Part shown: positions 6,580 to 12,154 of the stretch, in pieces
Position numbering within the stretch: the stretch's first letter is position 1
How the letters are laid out: every line of letters begins with the position of its first letter
Source: Oscillospiraceae bacterium
Lineage (GTDB): Bacteria; Bacillota; Clostridia; Oscillospirales; Oscillospiraceae
NCBI GenBank assembly: GCA_031266955.1
Contig: JAISAA010000004.1
Coordinates: 1-12,154 of the forward strand
DNA length: 12,154 bases
Direction of reading: 5' to 3'
Made by a program: the position numbers and the translations under genes
Notes under the pieces: model-generated
Databases searched by the model: none
What the model saw: the letters and a program-made list of their open reading frames with translations, nothing else
Told to the model about the DNA's origin: nothing

Positions 6580-6601
6580 GCCGCATTTTTCGCAGAACAT
6601 T
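6580..6601 (-). pseudogene. Fragment of a zinc-ribbon gene start; 22-base direct repeat
   Basis: These 22 bases are identical, in the same orientation, to 5826-5847, the first codons of the PH-domain zinc-ribbon gene (reading MFCEKCG on the minus strand). The frame continues GERGPPHPAV and runs into the antisense of the toxin gene. There is no second CxxC and no ribosome binding site before it. It looks like the stub of a lost zinc-ribbon gene or a duplication scar. The two copies bracket the Phd-ParE module. Confidence 0.4.
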
Positions 6602-6705
6602 ACAAGTTCGGCGGGGGTTCCGGTTGCCGCGCAGCGGCGAGAAATTGGTGCATTTCCGGATAGCGTGAAGTCTTTCATACAATTTCACCCCATAACAAAA
6701 TGGCC

Positions 6706-6737
6706 CTCCCGAGGCTCCGCAACGGAGCTCTCGGGAG
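6706..6737 (-). terminator. Very stable hairpin downstream of the candidate RNA
   Basis: CTCCCGAG-GCTCCG (6706-6719) pairs with CGGAGC-T-CTCGGGAG (6723-6737) around a CAA loop, giving 14 base pairs with one bulged T. On the minus strand it is followed within six bases by TTTTGTT. It sits eight bases beyond the T-run of the terminator at 6745-6801 and could act as a second, back-up terminator or as the 3' domain of a longer RNA. Confidence 0.45.
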
Positions 6738-6744
6738 AACCGGT

Positions 6745-6801
6745 AAAAACGGGCGCGCAGGGAACTTGGACAAATTCTTCCGTCCGTTACCTACGCGCCC
6801 G
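6745..6801 (-). terminator. Intrinsic terminator on the minus strand
   Basis: CGGGCGCG (6750-6757) pairs with CGCGCCCG (6794-6801). Further pairs are AGG/CCT (6759-6761 with 6790-6792), AAC/GTT (6763-6765 with 6786-6788) and GGAC/GTCC (6768-6771 with 6782-6785), separated by small internal loops. On the minus strand the stem is followed directly by TTTTT (6749-6745). This is a classical factor-independent terminator for leftward transcription, and no leftward protein gene ends here. Confidence 0.7.
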
Positions 6802-7061
6802 AACCACACGCCGCGCCGCGAGTATGCGCTGTAAGCGAAAATCACGGCGGCGGGCGTATTCAATTCAGCGTTATTCGGAAACCCTCCGTTCGCGGCGGCA
6901 ACTACTGATTGTAAACACGGGTCAAACCGTGATATACTGTCCGTTGCTGCGGCGGCGGAATTTCCGTGCTCGTAGGCTTTTGCTTTAACTGTTGTCCCTA
7001 CTTGCGTCGCGCGGTGTTGGTAGCGCCTCGCGACCGCTGCGGCCCGTTTTACCGGCCTCGC
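6745..7061 (-). ncRNA. Candidate structured non-coding RNA, unidentified
   Basis: The 740 bases between the ParE and MntA genes hold a minus-strand promoter (7068-7096) and an intrinsic terminator (6745-6801), defining a transcript of about 310 nucleotides. Between them are several inverted repeats that can coexist. CCTAC/GTAGG: 6997-7001 with 6972-6976. GTTGC/GCAAC: 6943-6947 with 6898-6902, enclosing CCGTG/CACGG 6927-6931 with 6916-6920. TCCG/CGGA: 6885-6888 with 6876-6879. A bulged stem joins 6845-6852 with 6809-6818 and encloses CGCT-GTA-AGCG at 6827-6837. One frame lacks stops for about 390 bases, but its first usable start is a TTG at 6863 without a ribosome binding site, so a protein is unlikely. 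I do not recognise conserved tmRNA, RNase P, SRP or 6S cores. Confidence 0.5.
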
Positions 7062-7067
7062 GAGAAT

Positions 7068-7096
7068 ATATTAGCACAACGCGGGGCGGGGTGCAA
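7068..7096 (-). promoter_or_regulatory. Strong sigma-A promoter, minus strand
   Basis: On the minus strand, TTGCAC (7096-7091), a 17-base spacer and TAATAT (7073-7068), with TG one base before the -10 (extended -10). Transcription would start near 7061 and run left. No protein start with a ribosome binding site follows, so it fits the candidate RNA at 6745-7061. Confidence 0.7.
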
Positions 7097-7193
7097 GTGC
7101 TTTATGAAAATTTTGTCGGGCTTTGCGTTTTCCCGCCGTGTGAGGTGCTCACAGTACAAATCCTTTGCGGGGATATTGTTCTTCCGAGACCGC

Positions 7194-7222
7194 TTGATTT
7201 GCACATTAGGTTGTGTTATACT
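7194..7222 (+). promoter_or_regulatory. Sigma-A promoter for the MntA-HepT module
   Basis: TTGATT (7194-7199), a 17-base spacer and TATACT (7217-7222), giving a leader of about 60 bases before ATG 7292. The -10 and spacing match the promoters at 2204-2232 and 5896-5924, but the flanks do not. Confidence 0.65.
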
Positions 7223-7291
7223 GGATTATCACTTGGCGGCGAGCGGAAAACAAGGTAAGGGTCATGCCGGACAGTCAGGAGGTTTGATGCG

Positions 7292-7573
7292 ATGTTGACA
7301 CATGAAATAATTGTAAACGCGGCGCAAAAAGCGGCGGGCGAGTTCCCTCTCGAAAAAATGTCGTACTTCGGTTCCTATGCGAACGGGAAGGCGACGGAGG
7401 ACAGCGACCTTGATATATTGGTCGAATTTGCGGAACCTGCCGTATCAATACTGACCGTCATAAGACTGAAGCGTTTTCTGGAAGAAGAGCTGAAAAAAAA
7501 CGTTGACGTCATCCACGCTCCAATTCCCGACGGCGCGATTATTGAGATAGAAAAAACGGTGAGCGTTTTATGA
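7292..7573 (+). CDS. mntA: MntA-type nucleotidyltransferase antitoxin
   Basis: A 93-residue minimal nucleotidyltransferase. The GSX10DXD signature is intact: G27-S28, ten residues, D39-L-D41, in YFGSYANGKATEDSDLDIL. The third carboxylate is probably D72 in NVDVIHAP. In studied MntA-HepT pairs this protein AMPylates the tyrosine of the HepT active motif and blocks the toxin; that is inferred here. ATG 7292 follows AGGAGG at 7277-7282 with nine-base spacing. The stop overlaps the HepT start as ATGA (7570-7573). It is shorter than, and only distantly similar to, the nucleotidyltransferase at 2273, so the two modules are separate acquisitions rather than a recent duplication. Confidence 0.87.
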   Translation: MLTHEIIVNAAQKAAGEFPLEKMSYFGSYANGKATEDSDLDILVEFAEPAVSILTVIRLKRFLEEELKKNVDVIHAPIPDGAIIEIEKTVSVL

Positions 7574-7917
7574 AAAAACGTGATAAAATCATCCTGCAAA
7601 AGATCATCAGCGAAACCGACGTGCTTGAAAAAATGACAGTTGGCAGAAATGAGCAGAACTTCCTTGCCAGTGATGAGCTCATGCGCGCTACTTGCATGAC
7701 GCTGATAAACATCGGTGAATTAGTGAAGAACTTATCAGAAGAATGCCGTCTGTCTTACACGCAAATCCCGTGGAAAGACATGGCGGGACTTCGTGACGTG
7801 ACAGCTCACGGCTACTTCACGCTTAGAATGTCCGACATTTGGATATATGCTTCTTCTGAATTGCCGGAGCAAGCGAAAATGATTCGAGATATATTGAGTG
7901 GAGAACCCGAAGAATGA
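7570..7917 (+). CDS. hepT: HepT-type HEPN ribonuclease toxin (DUF86)
   Basis: 115 residues of the HepT/DUF86 family, a four-helix HEPN fold that acts as a dimeric ribonuclease. The full Rx4HxY motif is present as R75-DVTA-H80-G-Y82, preceded by W68-KDMAGL as in active members. The N-terminal helices carry TLINIGELVKNLSEE, also typical. Y82 is the residue that the MntA partner would AMPylate. Start ATG 7570 overlaps the mntA stop by four bases. All recognised active residues are present, so it is likely functional. No T-run terminator was found before the convergent symporter gene 44 bases away. Confidence 0.87.
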   Translation: MKKRDKIILQKIISETDVLEKMTVGRNEQNFLASDELMRATCMTLINIGELVKNLSEECRLSYTQIPWKDMAGLRDVTAHGYFTLRMSDIWIYASSELPEQAKMIRDILSGEPEE

Positions 7918-7961
7918 AAAGAAAACTAATAATGCTTTGAAAACGCCGCCGCAATAGCGGT

Positions 7962-9380
7962 TCAGTTATTTTCACGGGCGTCGCCGCCGCTCCAAAGATA
8001 TTTCTTAGTCTCGCTGACTATCACGCCCGACAGCAGCAGCAGCGAAATCAGGTTCGGTATCGCCATCAGCGCGTTCAGCACGTCGGCGATATCCCACACC
8101 GCGCCGAGCGGCATAACGCCGCCGAAAAACGCGGACGCGACGTAGACAGCCTTGTACGGCGGCACGGCCTTCTTTCCGAACAGATATTCGACGCAGCGCT
8201 CGCCGTAATAAGACCAGCCGAGTATTGTTGAAAACGCGAACAGCGCGAGCCCGACGGCCAGAAATACCGGCCCCGCGACGGGTATTTGATCAAAAGCCGC
8301 GCTCGTGAGCTCTCCGCCCGAAAGACCGCCGAGCTCCGCCGGGCGCCGCGCTATCGCGGAGACGAGCGTCAGCCCCGTCAGCGCGCACAGGACGACGGTG
8401 TCCCAAAACGTCCCGGTCATAGACACAAGCGCCTGCCGCACGGGGTTGCGCGTCTGCGCCGCCGCCGCCGCTATCGGTGCGGAGCCGAGCCCGGACTCGT
8501 TTGAAAACAGGCCGCGGGCTATGCCGAACCGCGCCGCCGTCATAACGGTCGAGCCGACGAAGCCGCCGGAAGCCGCGCGCGCCGTAAACGCGCCCTTAAA
8601 TATCAGCGACAGCGTTTTTCCCAAAAACGGCGCGTTCATAATGAGTATGCTAACGCAGCCGACGGTGTAGAAAACCGCCATAAACGGAACGAGCAGCGTG
8701 CAGACCTTTGATATCGACTTGATACCGCCGAGGATAACGACAGCCGTAAGCGCCGCCGCGATAACAGACGTCAAAAACGGCGGCGCGCCGAACTGCGTTT
8801 CAAGTATCCCAACAAGAGAGCCCGCCTGCGCCGACGAGCCTATCCCGAACGACGCGAGCGCGGCGAGCGCCGCGAACGCCAGCGCGAGACCGCGGGAGCG
8901 CACGCCGCGCTCCAACGCGTACATCGGCCCGCCGAGCATAGTCCCGTCGGACGTTTTTACGCGGTATTTCACAGCGAGCAAGCCCTCGCCGTATTTCGTC
9001 GCGATGCCGAGCACGCCCGCTAACCAGCACCACAGCACGGCGCCCGGCCCGCCGAGCGCCACCGCCGTCGCCACGCCGACGATGTTCCCCGTGCCGATAG
9101 TCGCGGCCAGCGCCGTCGTCAGCGCTCCAAATTGTGAAATGTCGCCATCGACGGCGCCGGAGGCGTCGTCGATGGCGACGTGATTTGAATTACCGCCTAC
9201 GGCGGAATTGGGTGATGCCGAGTCTTTCGTGACGGAAAGCTTTATCGCCCGCCCTAAATGTCGTTGGACAAAACGGGTGCGGACGGTGAGCAGGATATGC
9301 GTGCCCATAAGCAAAATGAGCATCGGCGCCCCCCAAAGAGCCCGGCTGAGCTCGGACGCTATACGTTCTATTGCGGCCAT
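7962..9380 (-). CDS. Alanine/glycine:cation symporter (AGCS family)
   Basis: 472-residue membrane protein of the AGCS family, importing alanine or glycine with Na+ or H+. Typical stretches are FGALTTALAATIGTGNIVGVATA (G96-T-G-N99), LGGPMYALERG, a segment ending GLFSNESGLGSAPIAAAAA, and GWSYYGERCVEYLFG. About ten to eleven hydrophobic segments are visible. I place the start at ATG 9380, with GGGAG about 11 bases upstream; the frame is open to 9527 but that part would overlap the kinase gene and is not hydrophobic or conserved. Odd point: residues about 53-79, between the IKLSVTK strand and DISQFGAL, look like an insertion, and the DNA there is palindromic (9141-9209). It lies 56 bases after the hybrid kinase gene, in the same direction, so it is probably co-transcribed. 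Confidence 0.93.
   Translation of the reverse strand: MAAIERIASELSRALWGAPMLILLMGTHILLTVRTRFVQRHLGRAIKLSVTKDSASPNSAVGGNSNHVAIDDASGAVDGDISQFGALTTALAATIGTGNIVGVATAVALGGPGAVLWCWLAGVLGIATKYGEGLLAVKYRVKTSDGTMLGGPMYALERGVRSRGLALAFAALAALASFGIGSSAQAGSLVGILETQFGAPPFLTSVIAAALTAVVILGGIKSISKVCTLLVPFMAVFYTVGCVSILIMNAPFLGKTLSLIFKGAFTARAASGGFVGSTVMTAARFGIARGLFSNESGLGSAPIAAAAAQTRNPVRQALVSMTGTFWDTVVLCALTGLTLVSAIARRPAELGGLSGGELTSAAFDQIPVAGPVFLAVGLALFAFSTILGWSYYGERCVEYLFGKKAVPPYKAVYVASAFFGGVMPLGAVWDIADVLNALMAIPNLISLLLLSGVIVSETKKYLWSGGDARENN
9141..9209 (-). repeat. Two palindromes forming an in-frame insert in the symporter gene
   Basis: GTCGCCATCGAC (9141-9152) is perfectly complementary to GTCGATGGCGAC (9168-9179). 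Next to it AATT-A-CCGCC (9188-9197) pairs with GGCGG-AATT (9201-9209) around TAC. Together they cover the codons for the non-conserved residues that separate IKLSVTK from DISQFGAL. The arrangement of paired GC-rich stems resembles a REP- or MITE-like short repeat that entered without breaking the frame. No second copy was found in this window. Confidence 0.55.
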
Positions 9381-9436
9381 TGTTGTGTGTGCTCCCGTCT
9401 CCGCGGCGCGCCGCGAATATGGGTTTGCCGGCGCGG

Positions 9437-11611
9437 CTACGCGGGTATATATTCTCTCAGCTTTTCCAAGACCTCGTCTATATTTATCGGCTTGCCGATA
9501 TGGTCGTTCATACCGGCCTCGAGGCATTTTTCAACGTCCTCGCGGAATACGTTCGCCGTCATCGCGACGATAGGGACGGTCTTCGCGCGAGGGTGGTCGA
9601 GGGCGCGTATCCGCCGCGTCGCCTCGCAGCCGTCGAGCTCCGGCATCTGCATATCCATAAGGATCATATCATAGCCGTCGGCGTTTTCCGCGAATTTCTC
9701 CACGGCCTCAAGCCCGTTTTCCGCGCAGTCGAGCGTAAGCTCGGTCGGCTCGAGCAGCGCGATGAGTATCTCTCGGTTTATCTCCACGTCCTCAGCAAAT
9801 AAGACGCGCTTGCCGCGGAACGCCCCGCCGGAGCCGGGCTCCTCTCGCGCCGCCGAGGCGTCGCGCCCGCGAAGGCCGAGGCAGTCGCTTATTATATCCG
9901 CGATCGGCGACGGGAACAGCGGCTTTGAAAGGAAACGGCGCACGCCGGCCTCTCTCGCCCGCGCCTCGATATTATTCCACTCCGCGCCGGAGATCATAAT
10001 GATGACGGAGTGCTCGGCGCCGCGCTGCGATATCCTCTCGGACAATTCTATGCCGTCCATATCGGGCATTTTCCAGTCTATGAAATAAATATCGTAGCCG
10101 CCGCGCATATCTATCAGCGACAGCGCCTCCCGGCCGCCGACGGCGGCGTCGCATTTGAAGCCGAGACGCTTTGCGATGTCGAGGAAATAATCGAGCACCT
10201 CCGTCGAATCGTCCACGACGAGCGCGCGCAGGCTCCCGAGGGACACGCCCGGTGCGAGAAGGCTTCGCTGAGTCCCCGCGCCCTCGGCGACGCCGAGCCT
10301 GACGGTGAACGTAAACGTCGAGCCTTGTCCGAGCTGCGAGTCCGCGCGTATATCTCCGCCCATCATTTCGATGATGTTCTTTGAGATCGCCAGACCGAGC
10401 CCCGTGCCGCCGAAGCGGCGCGATATGCCGGAGTCGGCCTGCTCGAACGACGTGAACAGCCGCGTCTTTTGCTCCTCACTTATACCTATTCCCGTATCCG
10501 TCACGGATATACGCACGATACATTCCTCGCCGGTGTGAGAAGCAAGCTCCGTATTCAGCTTGACGGCGCCGCCCTCGGGCGTGAACTTCACGGCGTTCGA
10601 GAGCAGATTCGTCACGACCTGCGCCAGCCGCTGGTCGTCCCCGACAAGATGATCCGGTATATTTTCGTCTATGCGCACGGAAAATTCCTGTCCCTTTTCC
10701 TCCACGCGGAAATTCACGACGTTTACGACCTTTGCCAGCATTTTTTCAAATGAGAATTCGGAGGGGGAGAGCTCGAATTTTCCGGCCTCGATCTTCGAGA
10801 TGTCGAGAATATCGTTGATGACGCCGAGCAGATGCGTTGACGCGTCCTCGATCTTTCCGAAGCAATAGTCCTTGCGGTCCATATCGTTTGAGCCGCGGCC
10901 TATCGACGTCATTCCTATTATCGCGTTCATCGGCGTGCGCATTTCGTGGCTCATATTCGATAAAAACGTGCTTTTCGCGCGGGAGGCTTCCTCGGCCGCG
11001 GTTTGGGCCTCCTCAGCCGCCGTCCGCGCTTCCTCGGCCCGCTCCTGCGCGCGGCGTATATCGGTAATATTGTGCATCATCATAACGGACGAGACGATCT
11101 CTCCGGAAAACGAGTGCATAGGCGTCACGCGCGCGGCGAGCACGCGCTTTTCGTCTCCCACGGGTACTGTGCATTCAAATTCCACGGAGTCCCCGAGCGC
11201 GATAGCGCGCTCATACGCCTCCGAGACCTGTTCGGCGAACTCGTGATCGGTGTATTCCTCAAACACCTCGCTCAGCGTTTTGTTGCTGAGCAAACCGAAA
11301 TGCTCGACGCCCATACGGTCAAGAAACACTTTTGAGCAGTAGGCGAAGCGTCCCGTGATATCAAGCAGTATTATGATATCCTGAACATTGTCGAGCAGAA
11401 GCGACATATACTGCTCCTGCCGCTCTCTTTCGGCGGAGCGCATAGCGGATACGGCCGCGAGCGACGCTGACACGGCCTTGTCGCGGTCCATTTTCGCCTG
11501 GAGCCGCGCCATTTGACGGCGGAGCTTCATCAGCTCGGCGTCCCGTTCCTCTATTTGTTTTATGTATTCTTCTTCCGTCATTTTTCGATCACACCCGCCT
11601 TCATCTGCCAA
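9437..11611 (-). CDS. Cytoplasmic hybrid sensor histidine kinase (PAS-HisKA-HATPase-REC-REC)
   Basis: 724 residues with no membrane segment. Order: N-terminal coiled coil (about 11-66), PAS domain (about 67-187, from LLLDNVQDIIILLD), a seven-residue repeat linker (191-211), HisKA with H222 in SNMSHEMRTPMNAI, and HATPase with N box N335-LLSNA340, G1 D372-TGIGI and G2 G402-TGLGL. The first receiver follows (about 462-580, D467, D468, phospho-acceptor D512, K563), then the second (about 601-722, E607, D608, phospho-acceptor D653, K707). All catalytic residues are present. No HPt domain or DNA-binding response regulator is in the window, so the output lies elsewhere. The start is ATG 11611, 18 bases after the FIST gene; ATG 11581 is an alternative, since neither has a strong ribosome binding site. 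It probably receives its signal from the FIST protein encoded just upstream. Confidence 0.95.
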   Translation of the reverse strand: MADEGGCDRKMTEEEYIKQIEERDAELMKLRRQMARLQAKMDRDKAVSASLAAVSAMRSAERERQEQYMSLLLDNVQDIIILLDITGRFAYCSKVFLDRMGVEHFGLLSNKTLSEVFEEYTDHEFAEQVSEAYERAIALGDSVEFECTVPVGDEKRVLAARVTPMHSFSGEIVSSVMMMHNITDIRRAQERAEEARTAAEEAQTAAEEASRAKSTFLSNMSHEMRTPMNAIIGMTSIGRGSNDMDRKDYCFGKIEDASTHLLGVINDILDISKIEAGKFELSPSEFSFEKMLAKVVNVVNFRVEEKGQEFSVRIDENIPDHLVGDDQRLAQVVTNLLSNAVKFTPEGGAVKLNTELASHTGEECIVRISVTDTGIGISEEQKTRLFTSFEQADSGISRRFGGTGLGLAISKNIIEMMGGDIRADSQLGQGSTFTFTVRLGVAEGAGTQRSLLAPGVSLGSLRALVVDDSTEVLDYFLDIAKRLGFKCDAAVGGREALSLIDMRGGYDIYFIDWKMPDMDGIELSERISQRGAEHSVIIMISGAEWNNIEARAREAGVRRFLSKPLFPSPIADIISDCLGLRGRDASAAREEPGSGGAFRGKRVLFAEDVEINREILIALLEPTELTLDCAENGLEAVEKFAENADGYDMILMDMQMPELDGCEATRRIRALDHPRAKTVPIVAMTANVFREDVEKCLEAGMNDHIGKPINIDEVLEKLREYIPA
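10979..11041 (-). repeat. Three tandem 21-base units coding a heptad linker
   Basis: Inside the kinase gene, residues 191-211 read as three seven-residue units of the form xAEEAxx (RAEEART, AAEEAQT, AAEEASR). Each unit is 21 bases, and the DNA units are near copies. The seven-residue period is that of a coiled coil joining the PAS domain to the HisKA helix. Gain or loss of one unit would keep both reading frame and helix register. Confidence 0.75.
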
Positions 11612-11629
11612 ATATGAGACTGTCGCGCC

Positions 11630-12154
11630 TCAGCGAAGCGTCATCGCCGTGTACGTCATATTGTGAAAGCGGTTCACAAGCCGCCCGTCGGCGGAGCTCG
11701 GCACGGGGCAGATTTCCCCTCCGCTGTACATATACATATACGGCACGCGCTCCCCGAGCCGCTCCGCGGTTTTATCCATCTCGTCGTTCGATTGTATCCC
11801 TAACGTGAGGCAGCGCGAGAAGCAGGGGATTATAAACGCGACTGACGCGCCGTCCTTATCCAGATCGGCGGCGAGCATATCGAGCGCGTCCTCCGCCGTG
11901 CTCATAACGCTGCCGTAGTCCACGTCGGCAAGCGCGATTTCGGCGCCGACGGGCACCGGCCCGCCGACAAGCATCCCCTTGTCCGTGTTGCCGTACATAG
12001 AATACGCCGTGGGTTTCGTCCCGTCCTTATAATCGACGAGTATCGGCAGGGACGCTATCGCGCCCTCTTCCCCCGTCGAGACCCCGATGCTCAAAAGATA
12101 ATCTCTTACGGAAACGCCGTTGATCTTCTTCAGCAGATATCCGTCGGACTCCGT
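11630..12154 (-). CDS. FIST-domain ligand sensor, C-terminal part
   Basis: The last 174 codons of a FIST (F-box and intracellular signal transduction) protein. The reading frame is open to the window edge, so the TTG at 12094 is not the start. Visible FIST_C features are DGYLLKKINGVSVRDYLLSIG, the strand VGGPVPVGAEIALADVDYGSV, AFIIPCFSRCLTLG, and the closing YMYSGGEICPV and FHNMTYTAM. A full protein is about 370-400 residues and soluble. The family is proposed to bind small ligands, amino acids among them, and its genes often neighbour kinases or c-di-GMP proteins. Here it ends 18 bases before a hybrid kinase that lacks any extracellular sensor, followed by an amino-acid symporter. The ligand is unknown. 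Confidence 0.85.
   Translation of the reverse strand, partial: TESDGYLLKKINGVSVRDYLLSIGVSTGEEGAIASLPILVDYKDGTKPTAYSMYGNTDKGMLVGGPVPVGAEIALADVDYGSVMSTAEDALDMLAADLDKDGASVAFIIPCFSRCLTLGIQSNDEMDKTAERLGERVPYMYMYSGGEICPVPSSADGRLVNRFHNMTYTAMTLR

Noticed and set aside
6909..6938. Plus-strand promoter-like TTGTAA-18-TATACT
   Set aside because: It lies inside the folded core of the minus-strand candidate RNA, its arms belong to the stem 6916-6931, and no gene follows for 350 bases. The better promoter for mntA is at 7194-7222.
6675..7067. Stop-free minus-strand frame of about 390 bases
   Set aside because: There is no ATG, GTG or TTG start until TTG 6863, no ribosome binding site, and the frame covers strong hairpins and a terminator. 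GC-rich DNA often yields such frames.
7949..7961. CCGC-AATA-GCGG hairpin between hepT and the symporter
   Set aside because: Four pairs and only four T on the minus strand are too weak to call a terminator, though no better one was seen there.
8698..9183. 161-residue plus-strand frame antisense to the symporter
   Set aside because: It is a shadow of a GC-rich coding region: low-complexity Ala/Pro/Ser composition, no recognisable domain, and the opposite strand is clearly the symporter.
9381..9527. 49-residue N-terminal extension of the symporter
   Set aside because: It would overlap the kinase gene by 91 bases and is basic and non-hydrophobic. ATG 9380 has a ribosome binding site and matches the family start.
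11581..11611. ATG 11581 as the kinase start
   Set aside because: It is possible, but neither ATG has a clear ribosome binding site. The upstream ATG leaves a normal 18-base gap after the FIST gene, so it was kept with a note.
1..12154. tRNA, rRNA, CRISPR array, transposase or integrase
   Set aside because: I looked for cloverleaf-like ends, regularly spaced repeats and mobile-element protein motifs on both strands and found none.

Overview
The window looks like chromosomal DNA from an anaerobic, probably gut-associated, Clostridia-class Firmicute. The pointers are the DUF1934 (YwiB-like) gene directly upstream of argS, GC-rich codon use in the core genes, AGGAGG-type ribosome binding sites, sigma-A type promoters, zinc-ribbon membrane proteins and a soluble PAS hybrid kinase paired with a FIST protein. 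No tRNA, rRNA, CRISPR array, transposase or integrase gene was seen. The organism assignment is an inference, not a database result.

Layout. (1) 1-2135, plus strand, core genes: the end of a DUF1934 gene, an 80-base gap holding three back-to-back hairpins, argS, and a strong stem-loop after argS. (2) 2.2-7.9 kb, an accessory block. It holds three separate two-gene toxin-antitoxin-type modules on the plus strand: MNT nucleotidyltransferase/HEPN at 2.27-3.0 kb, Phd/YefM-ParE at 5.96-6.55 kb, and MntA/HepT at 7.29-7.92 kb. Each has its own promoter with a -35 of the form TTGNNT, a 17-base spacer and a TATACT -10. Between the first two lies a minus-strand operon of three zinc-ribbon membrane proteins: one with a PH-like domain and two membrane segments, one with a single membrane anchor and TPR-like repeats, and one with six membrane segments. 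Between the second and third modules, 740 bases without a convincing protein gene contain a good minus-strand promoter, about 310 bases of foldable sequence and an intrinsic terminator, which together look like a free-standing structured RNA. (3) 7.96-12.15 kb, minus strand, a GC-rich operon: FIST-domain protein (cut by the window edge), cytoplasmic hybrid histidine kinase (PAS-HisKA-HATPase-REC-REC), and an alanine/glycine:cation symporter. This reads as a ligand-sensing and signalling cassette with a transporter for a possible cognate amino acid.

The points most worth following are the unidentified minus-strand RNA near 6.7-7.1 kb, the near-copy promoters in front of unrelated toxin-antitoxin modules, the zinc-ribbon operon whose promoter appears to overlap the Phd-ParE promoter, a palindromic element that seems to have entered the symporter gene in frame, and an arginyl-tRNA synthetase whose HIGH motif reads TIGN.
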